Source: an uncultured Alphaproteobacteria bacterium
GTDB taxonomy: Bacteria; Pseudomonadota; Alphaproteobacteria; UBA8366; JADFVY01
Length of the DNA stretch: 53,655 nt
NCBI GenBank assembly: GCA_947259105.1
Contig: CAMYKU010000019.1
Location: 1 to 53,655, forward strand
Direction: 5' to 3'
The notes under the pieces were generated by a model, which saw only the letters and a list, made by a program, of their open reading frames with translations, was not told the DNA's origin and did no database searches. Numbering within the stretch: the first letter of the stretch is position 1; every line of letters begins with the position of its first letter. Made by a program: the position numbers and the translations under genes. Shown in pieces: positions 27,444 through 35,895 of the stretch.

Positions 27444-28010
27444 ATGCAGATGTCGGGCGAATACCGTATTCCGGCGCCGCGCCAGGCGGTCTGGGACGCC
27501 CTGAACGATCCGGAGATCCTGAAGCAATGCATTCCGGGTTGCGAGGAGATGGCCAGGAACGGCGAAAACGGCTTCGACGCCAGGGTCGTCGCCAAAGTCG
27601 GACCGGTGCGCGCCAAGTTCGGCGGAAGGGTCGAACTTTCCGACATCGACCCGCCGAACGGCTACACGATCTCGGGCCAGGGCCAGGGCGGAGCTGCCGG
27701 CTTCGCCAAGGGCGGCGCCACGGTGAAACTGGCGGAGGATGGCGAGGACACGGTCCTGAGTTACACGGTCGATGCCTCCGTCGGCGGCAAGCTGGCCCAG
27801 ATCGGCAGCCGCCTGATCGACGCGACCGCAAAGAAGATGGCCGACGATTTCTTCTCGCGCCTTGCCGAGATCGTTGGCGGCCCTGCCGCAGTCGAGGCGC
27901 TTGCACCGGAAGCGGCCGCAGCCGAGGCGAACAAACTGCCGGCCTATCTGTGGGTTGGCGGCGTTGTCGCGATTATGATAATACTGCTGCTCGTGTTCAC
28001 GAATATGTAA
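27444..28010 (+). CDS. CoxG-like SRPBCC protein with C-terminal membrane anchor
   Basis: A 188-residue protein. The START/SRPBCC domain (about residues 1-150) has the CoxG marks GEYRIPAPRQAVWDALNDPE, LKQCIPGCEEM and VGPVRAKFGGRVELSDIDPP. A single helix near 166-186 anchors it in the membrane. CoxG proteins recruit molybdenum hydroxylases of the CO dehydrogenase family to the membrane. I start at the ATG at 27444 because MQMSGEYRIP fits the family; AGGA is five bases upstream. Confidence 0.88.
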   Translation: MQMSGEYRIPAPRQAVWDALNDPEILKQCIPGCEEMARNGENGFDARVVAKVGPVRAKFGGRVELSDIDPPNGYTISGQGQGGAAGFAKGGATVKLAEDGEDTVLSYTVDASVGGKLAQIGSRLIDATAKKMADDFFSRLAEIVGGPAAVEALAPEAAAAEANKLPAYLWVGGVVAIMIILLLVFTNM

Positions 28011-28583
28011 ATGGGCGGCAAAGACACCGTCCGCGCTGGAGCGTTCATGGGCGGTCGGACCGACAGGCGGCGCATCGAAAACTACATCCCGCGGCTGTAT
28101 GGCTATGCATTCAGCCTCTCCGGCGATGTGCATGATGCCCACGATCTGGTCCAGGAGACCGCGGTCAAGGCGCTGAAATCGGCGCGCGTTCCCGACGACG
28201 AGCCGGCATACCGCGCATGGCTCTTCAAGATACTGAGAAACGCCTGGCTCGATCTGGTGCGGCGGCGCAGCCGGCGGCTTGCCGTCGTCGAGAACGACCC
28301 CGATTACGAGACGATCGGCACACCGGTCTGGGCCCACGACGACTCGCTGATCTCGTCGCTGACGGTCAAGCGATGCCTGACCAAACTGTCGCCCGCGCAT
28401 CGCGAGGTGCTCGGACTTGTCGACGTTTCCGGGTTTTCTTATTCGGAGGCCGCGGTTATTCTCGACGTGCCGGTCGGCACCGTGACAAGCCGCGTGACGC
28501 GGGCGAGAAACGCGATGCTCGGACATCTGGCGAGCGGCAATGTCCACCAGTTCCCGACAAACCGACGGATGCAGGAAGCGTGA
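28011..28583 (+). CDS. ECF-type RNA polymerase sigma factor
   Basis: A 190-residue protein with sigma region 2 (IPRLYGYAFSLSGDVHDAHD, LVQETAVKALK, then RAWLFKILRNAWLD) and region 4 (CLTKLSPAHREVLGLVDVSG, YSEAAVILDVPVGTVTSRVT). The first ATG directly follows the coxG stop; a second ATG at residue 13 is equally possible. It is co-transcribed with coxG and with the anti-sigma gene that overlaps its stop (TGATG). Confidence 0.92.
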   Translation: MGGKDTVRAGAFMGGRTDRRRIENYIPRLYGYAFSLSGDVHDAHDLVQETAVKALKSARVPDDEPAYRAWLFKILRNAWLDLVRRRSRRLAVVENDPDYETIGTPVWAHDDSLISSLTVKRCLTKLSPAHREVLGLVDVSGFSYSEAAVILDVPVGTVTSRVTRARNAMLGHLASGNVHQFPTNRRMQEA

Positions 28584-29383
28584 TGCCCGAGCGCCTGACC
28601 GACCAGAACCTCAACGCCTATATCGACGGCGAACTGTCGCCGCAGGACGACGCGCATGTGGCCCAGGCGATTGCGCAGGACCCAAGTATGGCAGCCCGGG
28701 TGGCGTCGCTGACCAGGCTGAAATCGATGCTCAGCGGCCTGAGGGACGAGATGCCCGGGCCGGTGGCGCTGCCGGATCCGCACCGGGCGATTCGATGGCT
28801 GGGCATTGCCGCATCGGCCGGCTTGCTGGCGGCGGTCGGCATCGTCATGCTGATGGTGTTAACACCGTTCGGGCAGGAAGACGACGGCTGGTACCGCGAA
28901 GCCCTGGCGGAACATGCGGACTGGGCGCGCGATCCCGCGCTGCCGGACGCAAGAGAGGTGGACGCGAATCTGTTCCTCGCCAGTGTCGAGAGATTCAGCC
29001 TTCCGGTCCAGACACCGGACCTGACCAGCGCCAGCCTCAGACTGACCTATCTGCATTACTACCCGGCGACCGAAACCGCAACTGCCGCGCTCCATCTGGG
29101 GTATACCGGGCGGCGCGGCTGCAAGGTGACGCTGTGGGTCAGCTCGGCGCCGGAAGGCCTCGACACCGCGCTGGCCGAATCCCGGGTCGACAATTTGCGC
29201 GGATTCCGCTGGCGTTCGGGCGAGACGGCCTATGCCCTGTTCGCAACCGGTATGGCGGAGCGCCGGTTCACCGTGATCGCAAGCAAGGTTTACGAGGCAA
29301 CCAGGAACCGGCGCGGCTTCGACGAGGTCACGCGGATGGCGCTCCGGAGCGCGAGCACCAGCGTGCCGCCCTGCCGGGCCTGA
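28583..29383 (+). CDS. Membrane-bound anti-sigma factor
   Basis: A 266-residue protein. The N-terminal cytoplasmic part (about 1-65; NLNAYIDGELSPQDDAHVAQ) resembles anti-sigma domains but lacks the zinc-binding H-x3-C-x2-C. One membrane helix lies near 72-95. The periplasmic part has a segment with GYTGRRGCKVTLWVSS. It starts at the ATG overlapping the sigma factor stop. The pair is likely to respond to an envelope signal; the regulon is unknown. Confidence 0.85.
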   Translation: MPERLTDQNLNAYIDGELSPQDDAHVAQAIAQDPSMAARVASLTRLKSMLSGLRDEMPGPVALPDPHRAIRWLGIAASAGLLAAVGIVMLMVLTPFGQEDDGWYREALAEHADWARDPALPDAREVDANLFLASVERFSLPVQTPDLTSASLRLTYLHYYPATETATAALHLGYTGRRGCKVTLWVSSAPEGLDTALAESRVDNLRGFRWRSGETAYALFATGMAERRFTVIASKVYEATRNRRGFDEVTRMALRSASTSVPPCRA

Positions 29384-29549
29384 TCGCCCGGTACCCACCA
29401 TCACGACAGGCGGATAAACCGCAGCGGCAGATCGGCCAGACCGCGCTTGACGTCCGCCGTCCCGCTGTACAAACTGCGGCCTGACCATGATCCGGGCAGC
29501 GCGGCCCACGCGCCGGATTCCGGTGGGTAATATTGGGAGAACCGACATC

Positions 29550-30020
29550 ATGTCCGTCACCGTTTCCATGACGGTGAACGGCAAGGCTGTATCGGGGAAC
29601 GTCGAACCCCGCACCTTGCTCGTTCAGTTCCTGCGCGATCACCTCCGGCTGACCGGCACCCATGTCGGGTGCGATACCAGTCAGTGCGGCGCCTGCGTCG
29701 TTCACCTCGACGGTGTCTCGGTCAAGAGCTGCACGATGCTGACCGTGCAGGCGGAAGGCGCCGCCGTCACCACGATCGAGGGTCTGGCGCAGGGCGACCG
29801 GCTGCATCCGATGCAGGAGGCGTTCCGCGAGAATCACGGTCTGCAATGCGGCTTCTGCACGCCCGGCATGGTGATGAGCGCGATCGACCTGGTCCGGGAC
29901 AATCCGGAGATCACCGAGGACGAAATCCGCAAGGGCATCGACGGCAATCTCTGCCGCTGCACCGGCTACCACAATATCGTCAAGTCGATCAAAGCCGGCG
30001 CCGCGGCGATGAAGGGTTAG
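29550..30020 (+). CDS. CoxS-like [2Fe-2S] subunit of a molybdenum hydroxylase
   Basis: A 156-residue protein with a plant-type [2Fe-2S] site, [20 protein letters not shown] with a further Cys after it, and the second cluster site [12 protein letters not shown] and [12 protein letters not shown]. It passes electrons from the molybdenum cofactor to FAD in CO dehydrogenase/xanthine dehydrogenase family enzymes. GGGAG is about ten bases before the ATG at 29550. The next gene is the FAD subunit. Confidence 0.93.
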   Translation: MSVTVSMTVNGKAVSGNVEPRTLLVQFLRDHLRLTGTHVGCDTSQCGACVVHLDGVSVKSCTMLTVQAEGAAVTTIEGLAQGDRLHPMQEAFRENHGLQCGFCTPGMVMSAIDLVRDNPEITEDEIRKGIDGNLCRCTGYHNIVKSIKAGAAAMKG

Positions 30021-30038
30021 GAGGGGGAACTTCGAGCG

Positions 30039-30836
30039 ATGTATGAGTTCGACCACAGGCGTCCCGGCACTCTGGCCGATGCACTCGATGCGCTACGGGC
30101 GGCCGACGACGGCACGGTCCTGGCGGGTGGCCAGACCCTGCTGCCGACGCTCAAGCAACGCCTGGCCAGCCCAAGCGACCTTATTGACCTGTCCGGGATC
30201 GCCGAATTGCAGGGCATCGCGATCGACGGCGACGCCGTCGTGATCGGCGCCATGACCCGCCATGCCGACGTCGCGGCGTCTTCCGAAGTGCAGCAGAAGA
30301 TTCCGGCGCTCGCGGCACTGGCCGGCGATATCGGCGACCGCCAGGTGCGCAATCGCGGCACGCTCGGCGGCTCGGTCGCCAACAACGACCCGGCGGCCGA
30401 CTACCCGGCGGCCTGCCTCGCCCTCGGCGCCACCATAAAGACCAGTGCCCGCGAGATCGCGGCGGACGATTTCTTCACCGGCCTGTTCGAGACCGCGCTC
30501 GAGGACGATGAAGTCGTCACCGCGGTGCGCTTCCCGGCGCCGGACAAGGCCGCCTATATGAAATTCAAGAATCCGGCCAGCCGCTATGCCATCGTCGGCG
30601 TGTTCGTCGCCCGGACCGCGGACGGCGTGCGGGTGGCGGTGACCGGCGCGGGCGACGGCGGCGTGTTCCGGGTGCCGGAGATGGAAAGCGCGCTGGCGGC
30701 GAACTTCACCCCATCCGCGCTGGAGGGCATTGCCGTCCCGCCCGACGATCTCAACAGCGACATCCACGCCAGCGCCGAGTACCGCGCGCATCTGGTCGGG
30801 GTCATGGCGCGGCGCGCCGTCGCGGCCTGCGGCTGA
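30039..30836 (+). CDS. CoxM-like FAD subunit of a molybdenum hydroxylase
   Basis: A 265-residue protein with the two FAD-binding motifs of the family: VLAGGQTLLPTLKQRLASP near residue 31 and RNRGTLGGSVANNDPAADYP near residue 110. GGAGGGGGAAC precedes the ATG. It follows coxS by 18 bases. The catalytic molybdopterin subunit coxL, which should accompany these, is not in the window. Confidence 0.93.
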   Translation: MYEFDHRRPGTLADALDALRAADDGTVLAGGQTLLPTLKQRLASPSDLIDLSGIAELQGIAIDGDAVVIGAMTRHADVAASSEVQQKIPALAALAGDIGDRQVRNRGTLGGSVANNDPAADYPAACLALGATIKTSAREIAADDFFTGLFETALEDDEVVTAVRFPAPDKAAYMKFKNPASRYAIVGVFVARTADGVRVAVTGAGDGGVFRVPEMESALAANFTPSALEGIAVPPDDLNSDIHASAEYRAHLVGVMARRAVAACG

Positions 30837-30854
30837 GCCCGCCCTCCCGCGGCG

Positions 30855-31205
30855 ATGGACCACTACCACATCTGGTGCGACCTCAAGGACGGCGTCAAGG
30901 ACACCGACTTCGCCGAGCGCGTCCGCGCCTATCTGGAGCACCTGAAGGAGGACGGGCTCATCGCGGGCTGGCACCTGACCCGCCGCAAGCTGGGTCTCGG
31001 CAATCCCCGGCTGCCGGAATTCCACATCCTGCTGGAAACCGAGGATCTCGCCCAACTCGATCGGGCGTTCAACCACGTCGCCACCCGCGGCGGCCCGGTC
31101 GAGGGCCTGCACCACGCGGTCAACAGCCTGGTCGACGATGTCTTCTTCGCGCTCTACCGCGACTTCCCCGACCCGGTCCGCCAGCACGGCCAGGAAAAGT
31201 TCTGA
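30855..31205 (+). CDS. Small uncharacterised cytoplasmic protein (DUF6614-like)
   Basis: A 116-residue protein beginning MDHYHIWCDLKDGVKDTDFA with a later E-F-H-I-L-L-E strand. The layout of short strands and helices resembles a dimeric alpha-beta fold. I believe it belongs to an uncharacterised family (DUF6614), but have no search to confirm it. It lies 18 bases after coxM and may be in that operon. Confidence 0.55.
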   Translation: MDHYHIWCDLKDGVKDTDFAERVRAYLEHLKEDGLIAGWHLTRRKLGLGNPRLPEFHILLETEDLAQLDRAFNHVATRGGPVEGLHHAVNSLVDDVFFALYRDFPDPVRQHGQEKF

Positions 31206-31223
31206 GGCCTCAGGCCTAGGCCC

Positions 31224-32114
31224 CTACTCTTCCGTCTCCCCTGCGAAGAAGGCCGACTTGCCGAGCGCGCCGAGGTCGCGGCCGATCCAGCGGCCGGCCT
31301 CGACCGTATCGAGGAAATCCTGCAGGCCGCGGTTGAAGGCGTCCACCTCCTCCAGATTGATCGTGTGGCCGGTCTTGGGCAGGACCCAGAGCGCCGCCGA
31401 GGGCGCCGCCCGCTTGAGGTACAGGCTGGCATCGAGGCACCAGTCGTCCTCGTCTCCCGAGACAATGAGCAGCGGCACCGTCATGGTGCGCAGCTGTTCC
31501 CCGAACTCCCAGAACGAGGGGCGGCGCGCCTGCACGCCGCGCATGGTCAGCGCCGCTCCTTTCGCGTCGTGTTGCTCCAGGGTCGCGCGGAACTCGGCCC
31601 AGCCGCGTGGGTCCTTGTCGCGGTACTGCACCCGGGACGGGCTCTGCGAGTAGAATTCGGCCACCGCCTGCGCGCCTTCCGTCTCATAGCGCTCGGCCAT
31701 GCCCCGCGCGTCGGCGCGGAACTGCTCGGTGTGTTCGGCGATCGAGCCGTAGCCGCCGCCGGCGACGACCAGCGACAATGCCTTGTCCGCATGGTCCAGC
31801 CCGAACTGCAGCGCCGCGTTGGCGCCCATGGAAAGCCCCACGACATGGGCCTTGCCGACGCCCAGATGGCGCAGCACATGGCCGATGTCGTCGGTGGCGA
31901 TCTTCTGCGAGTAGGCCTCGGGGTCGTCCGGCACGTCGGAGGGCGGATAGCCGCGCGCGTTGAAGGCGACGCAGCGGTAGCGCCGCGAGAAACATCGCAT
32001 CTGCGGCTCCCAGCCGCGATGGTCGGTGGCGAATTCGTGGACGAAGACGATCGCCGTCCCGCTGCCCGCCTCCTCGTAGTAGAGCCTCACCCCGTCGGCA
32101 TCGGCATATGGCAT
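31224..32114 (-). CDS. Alpha/beta hydrolase
   Basis: A 296-residue enzyme. The nucleophile elbow is GLSMGANAA (serine near residue 95), the oxyanion region VFVHEFATDHRGWEPQMRCF, the acid region VSGDEDDWC near 220 and the histidine in KTGHTINLEE near 248. Substrate cannot be told from the sequence. It is convergent with the gene after coxM. Confidence 0.85.
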   Translation of the reverse strand: MPYADADGVRLYYEEAGSGTAIVFVHEFATDHRGWEPQMRCFSRRYRCVAFNARGYPPSDVPDDPEAYSQKIATDDIGHVLRHLGVGKAHVVGLSMGANAALQFGLDHADKALSLVVAGGGYGSIAEHTEQFRADARGMAERYETEGAQAVAEFYSQSPSRVQYRDKDPRGWAEFRATLEQHDAKGAALTMRGVQARRPSFWEFGEQLRTMTVPLLIVSGDEDDWCLDASLYLKRAAPSAALWVLPKTGHTINLEEVDAFNRGLQDFLDTVEAGRWIGRDLGALGKSAFFAGETEE

Positions 32115-32186
32115 GTCGCCCTCCCTTCACTGTCCCGGCGACCGATATGCCGTGATAGCACGGAGCGGGAGACTTGGACACGGCAG

Positions 32187-32270
32187 GTCGTCATTGCGAG
32201 GAGGCGAAGCCGACGAAGCAATCCAGAACGGCGGAGAGTCTGGATTGCTTCGCCTCCGGCTCGCAATGAC
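32187..32270. repeat. Palindromic intergenic repeat, family A copy 3
   Basis: Outer arms GTCATTGCGAG and CTCGCAATGAC, inner arms GAAGCAATCCAGA and TCTGGATTGCTTC. It lies 20 bases before the family B copy 2, so two unrelated palindromes stand side by side in one gap. Confidence 0.85.
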
Positions 32271-32290
32271 AGACAAGCGGGAAGGCCGGC

Positions 32291-32399
32291 GCGACCTCGT
32301 ACTTCGAGACGGGCCTTCGGCCCTCCTCAGCATGAGGCTCCAATACCTGTGCCCTCATGCTGAGGAGCGGCGCAGCCGCGTCTCGAAGTATGAGGTCGC
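32291..32399. repeat. Palindromic intergenic repeat, family B copy 2
   Basis: Inverted arms of 21 bases with one mismatch (32291-32311 and 32379-32399), almost the same as those of the copy at 4325-4434. Inner pieces CTCCTCAGCATGAGG and CCTCATGCTGAGGAG also form an inverted pair. It lies just past the 3' end of nirN. Confidence 0.85.
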
Positions 32400-32431
32400 T
32401 CGGTGCCGGTCAGACGAGATCGAACAAGGCA

Positions 32432-34024
32432 CTAGTGGCTCGTCCCTTCGTCACGGGTGATCTTGTTCCAGACGTTGTATTTGCCGACCGGCTTGACGAA
32501 GGGAATGCGCTTGACCTCCTCCAGCGTCTTCATGTCGTAGACGATGACAGCGCCGTCCATGTCCCAGATGCTGAGCAGCGCATAGCGGCCGTCCTTCGTA
32601 TATTCGACATGGGCGGCGGTCTTGCCCGGCGCCGGGCGCAGCGTTTTGACGATCTCCAGGCTGCGCTTGTCGATGATATGGACGGCGTCCCGGTTCGGCC
32701 CGAAGAACACGTCGACCCAGGCATAGGGGCTGTTGGCGTGGCTGCGCATGAAGAAGCCGGGGCCCAGCGTGTCGATCACCTTCACCACCTCCCAGCTCTT
32801 CATGTCGATGACGCTGACCTTGCCCTCCTTGAGATGCGGCGTCGCCAGCACGCGGCGGTCGCCGTAATCGAAGGTGATGCCGGAGCCGAGATGCGGCATG
32901 CCGGGCAGCGGCACCTCGGCGATCTCGCGTCCGACATCCATGTGCACGACCACCGCCTTGCCGCCGTCCCGCGAGGCGCCGAAGACATGGCGGTAGGGCT
33001 GGTCGAAGAAGAAATCGTCGAGCGGCCCGGACAGCTCGATGCGGCGAACCGGGAAGCGGCCGGCCATCAAGGCCTCCTCGTGGCCCTTCTCGTAGCTGTG
33101 GCCGAAACCGGCGAAGCGGGCGGGCGGCTTGTCCTCGTAACTGACCTCCCACATTTCCGGCACGTCCTTCAGCGCGACCACGAAACTCTTGCGCGGGTCG
33201 GCGGCATAGACGGCGCTGACCCTCGACGACTTGCCCTGCAGGCTCTTGACCCGGATGATCTTGACCGGCGTGAGATCCGCCGCAGCGAGCAGCACGAGGG
33301 TGTGCGGCAGGTAGTTGGCGACGGCGATGAACCGGCCGTCGCCGGAGATCGCGATGTTCCTGGTATTGATGCCGGCCCTGACCTCGGCCACCAGCTGCAG
33401 GCTGTGCAGGTCGTATTTCGCGACCCAGCCGTCGCGCGAGCCGAGATAGGTGAACCGGCCGTCGGGCGAGAACTTGGCGCCGCCATGCAGCGCATAGCGC
33501 GTCGGGAACCGGGCCAGCTTCTCGAACCGGTGGCCATCCAGCACCGTCATGTGGTGGTCGCCGCCCTCGACCACGACGAACAGGTTCATCGGATCGGCCT
33601 TGTGAAGCGGCGCGTCGGGCAGTTTGGACGCGGCCACATGCTCGACGCGGCTGGCCGCCGTTTCCGCCATGCCCCAGTCGGGGATTTCCGGCAGCGGCGT
33701 GTAGATCAGCGCCACCAGGGCCTCGATCTGGTCCGCGCCGAGCGTCTCCCCGAACGCCGGCATCTGCGTTGCCGGCAGGCCATCGGCGATAACGCCCCGC
33801 GCCGCCGTCCGGCGCAGCCGGCTGAGGTTTTCCGGCAGCATGGCCGGTCCCATGCCGCCCAGCCGGTCGGCCCCGTGACAGGCCGCGCAGTGTTCCGTGT
33901 AAAGCGCCTGGGCCTCGCCGGGATTTGCGATGGCCGGTGTGGCGGGCCACACCAGCAGGAGAGTGAGGAGGAGGAGGAGGAGGACAATGTGCGGCGTGCC
34001 GGGCAGCGCGAGATCGCAGGACAC
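32432..34024 (-). CDS. nirN: NirN, cytochrome c / heme d1-domain protein
   Basis: A 530-residue periplasmic protein. After a leucine-rich signal (ending PATPAIA) it has a c-type heme domain (TEHCAACHGADRLGGMGPAM) and then an eight-bladed propeller like that of NirS (for example THGGAKFSPDGRFTYLGSRD-like blades, VPLPGMPHLGSGITFDYGD). NirN performs the last dehydrogenation in heme d1 synthesis. The start is uncertain: I choose the GTG at 34022-34024, with GGGA before it. The open frame continues up through a GC-rich palindrome whose product is not protein-like. It is the last gene of the nir operon. Confidence 0.87.
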   Translation of the reverse strand: MSCDLALPGTPHIVLLLLLLTLLLVWPATPAIANPGEAQALYTEHCAACHGADRLGGMGPAMLPENLSRLRRTAARGVIADGLPATQMPAFGETLGADQIEALVALIYTPLPEIPDWGMAETAASRVEHVAASKLPDAPLHKADPMNLFVVVEGGDHHMTVLDGHRFEKLARFPTRYALHGGAKFSPDGRFTYLGSRDGWVAKYDLHSLQLVAEVRAGINTRNIAISGDGRFIAVANYLPHTLVLLAAADLTPVKIIRVKSLQGKSSRVSAVYAADPRKSFVVALKDVPEMWEVSYEDKPPARFAGFGHSYEKGHEEALMAGRFPVRRIELSGPLDDFFFDQPYRHVFGASRDGGKAVVVHMDVGREIAEVPLPGMPHLGSGITFDYGDRRVLATPHLKEGKVSVIDMKSWEVVKVIDTLGPGFFMRSHANSPYAWVDVFFGPNRDAVHIIDKRSLEIVKTLRPAPGKTAAHVEYTKDGRYALLSIWDMDGAVIVYDMKTLEEVKRIPFVKPVGKYNVWNKITRDEGTSH

Positions 34025-34033
34025 CGTGATTCC

Positions 34034-34140
34034 CACCCCCTCCCTGCCCTCCCCCGCCCAGGCGGGAGAGGGTATAATTTTGTTGGGTCGTTCGATAGGG
34101 CCCCTCTCCCGCTGGCGGGGGAGGGGTTGGGGAGGGGGTG
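34034..34140. repeat. GC-rich palindrome between nirJ and nirN
   Basis: CACCCCCTCCCTGCCCTCCC at one end and GGGGTTGGGGAGGGGGTG at the other, with inner CCCGCCCAGGCGGGAGAGGG and CCCCTCTCCCGCTGGCGGG. It is a long imperfect inverted repeat around an AT-rich centre (TATAATTTTGTTGG). The nirN ribosome site lies at its edge. A smaller relative is at 14425-14446. Confidence 0.75.
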
Positions 34141-34172
34141 GACCGTCGGCGAAAGCCGGCGAAGAAACCACC

Positions 34173-35375
34173 CTACCGTACCGCAGCCGCTTCATCGCCC
34201 TTGCCCTTGTACGGCCGGTTGACCACGCGCTGGCCGCCGGCAATACCGATCTCCGCGTCGGTGAGGTAACAGGCCGGATCCTCCTGCCACGGATCGCCGG
34301 TCAGCTGCTGCGCCCGGACCCGCGTGTTGCCGCCGCAGATCGCGAAATGTTGGCAGGCGCCGCAGCGGCCCTTGATCTTCCGGGGGCTGGCCTTCAGCCC
34401 GGCCATGACGGGGTCGGAGACATCGCTCCAGATCGCCGAAAACGGCCGCTCATTGACGTTGCCGAGGTCATGGTGCCACCACATGGTGTCGGGATGAACC
34501 GTCCCGAGATTGTCGATATTGGCGACGTTGACACCCGACGAATTGCCGCCCCATGCTTCGAGTTTTTCCCGAATATGATCAGTATGATTCGGGAAATTTC
34601 TCTCAACCCACATCAGAAACCAGACCCCGTCCGCATCGTTGTTGCCGGTCACGAATTCCCTGTGCTCGCCGCGCTCCACATAACTCCAGCAGCGCTCGAA
34701 CAGCACGTCCATGGCGCGCCTTGTGGTCGCGCGCCCGGCGTCGTCGCCGCGGTACCGGTTGCCGCGCCCGGCATAGACGAGGTGCGAGAGATAGAACTTG
34801 TCGATCCGCTCCCGGTCCACGAGGTCGAGGAGGCCGTTCAGCGACTCGATATTGCCCTCGGTCATGGTGTAGCGCAGGCCGACCTTGATGCCCCGGTCGC
34901 GGCACAGAAGGACGCCGCGCATCGAGGCGTCGAACGCGCCCTCCTGCCGGCGGAACCGGTCATGCACCGCGCCGATGCCGTCGAGGCTGATACCGAGGTA
35001 GTCGTAGCCGATCTCGGCGATCCGGTTGGCCATGGACTCGTCGATCAGCGTGCCGTTGGTCGACAGCGCCACGTAGAAGCCCATCGCCTTGGCCCGCATG
35101 GATATCTCAAAGATATCGGGGCGCAGCAGCGGCTCGCCACCCGACAGGATCAGCACCGGGACCCGGTACGCCTTGAGGTCGTCCATGACCGTGAAGACCT
35201 GTTCGGTGGTCAGCTCGCCGGGAAAGACCGTGTCCGCCGACAGCGAATAGCAGTGCTTGCAGTTCAGATTGCAGCGGCGGATCAGATTCCAGATCACCAC
35301 CGGCCCCGGGGGCCTCGCCCGCCGCACCGGCGTCGGGTTGCGGATTTCCTGCATGAACTGGCTGAGGCGAAACAT
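34173..35375 (-). CDS. nirJ: NirJ, radical SAM heme d1 biosynthesis enzyme
   Basis: A 400-residue protein. The radical SAM cluster site is C35-N-L-N-C39-K-H-C42, followed by VPVLILSGGEPLLRPDIFEI. A C-terminal SPASM-like cysteine set (GRCGACQHFAICGGNTRVR) binds a second cluster. NirJ removes the propionates and adds the oxo groups of heme d1. GGAGGGAG precedes the ATG. Confidence 0.95.
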   Translation of the reverse strand: MFRLSQFMQEIRNPTPVRRARPPGPVVIWNLIRRCNLNCKHCYSLSADTVFPGELTTEQVFTVMDDLKAYRVPVLILSGGEPLLRPDIFEISMRAKAMGFYVALSTNGTLIDESMANRIAEIGYDYLGISLDGIGAVHDRFRRQEGAFDASMRGVLLCRDRGIKVGLRYTMTEGNIESLNGLLDLVDRERIDKFYLSHLVYAGRGNRYRGDDAGRATTRRAMDVLFERCWSYVERGEHREFVTGNNDADGVWFLMWVERNFPNHTDHIREKLEAWGGNSSGVNVANIDNLGTVHPDTMWWHHDLGNVNERPFSAIWSDVSDPVMAGLKASPRKIKGRCGACQHFAICGGNTRVRAQQLTGDPWQEDPACYLTDAEIGIAGGQRVVNRPYKGKGDEAAAVR

Positions 35376-35385
35376 CGTCTCCCTC

Positions 35386-35895
35386 CTACCCGGCGATCCG
35401 CAGGCCGGTTTTCTTCAGAATCTTCGTGCTGTAAAGCACGTCATGGCCGCCATCCCAATCGCCGAGCACCGCGGCGATCCGGGCGACTTTGTCCGCGACC
35501 TCGGCGCGGCTGCGGCCATGGACCATGGCGAACAGGTTGTAGGGCCATTGCGGCAGGCGCCGCGGCCGGCGGTAGCAGTGGCTGACGAACTCCAGCCCGC
35601 CGACCATCCGGCCCGCTTCGTCGACATGCTTGTCCGGTACGTCCCAGACCGACATCCCGTTGGCCGTCCAGCCAAGGGCATAGTGGTTCGGGACCGCGCC
35701 GATGCGCCGGATCGCGCCGGTTTCCAGCATGCGCACCATGCGGCGCATGACGTCGCCCGGCTGCAGGCCGAGCCGTTCCGCCAGCGCGTGGTAGGGCCGC
35801 GCCGTCAGCGGCAGGCCGGCCTGGGTCGCCGCGACGATGCGGCGGTCGAGCGGATCGAGCGCCGGATCGGCGGAAGCTGTCAAAGGCGCGCTCAT
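35386..35895 (-). CDS. nirH: NirH, siroheme decarboxylase subunit
   Basis: A 169-residue Lrp/AsnC-like protein: helix-turn-helix remnant (ARPYHALAERLGLQPGDVMR) and a ferredoxin-like domain with the heme-binding histidine region FVSHCYRRPRRLPQWPYNLF. NirDLGH together decarboxylate siroheme to didecarboxysiroheme. The start is the ATG at 35893-35895, overlapping the nirG stop as ATGA. Confidence 0.9.
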   Translation of the reverse strand: MSAPLTASADPALDPLDRRIVAATQAGLPLTARPYHALAERLGLQPGDVMRRMVRMLETGAIRRIGAVPNHYALGWTANGMSVWDVPDKHVDEAGRMVGGLEFVSHCYRRPRRLPQWPYNLFAMVHGRSRAEVADKVARIAAVLGDWDGGHDVLYSTKILKKTGLRIAG

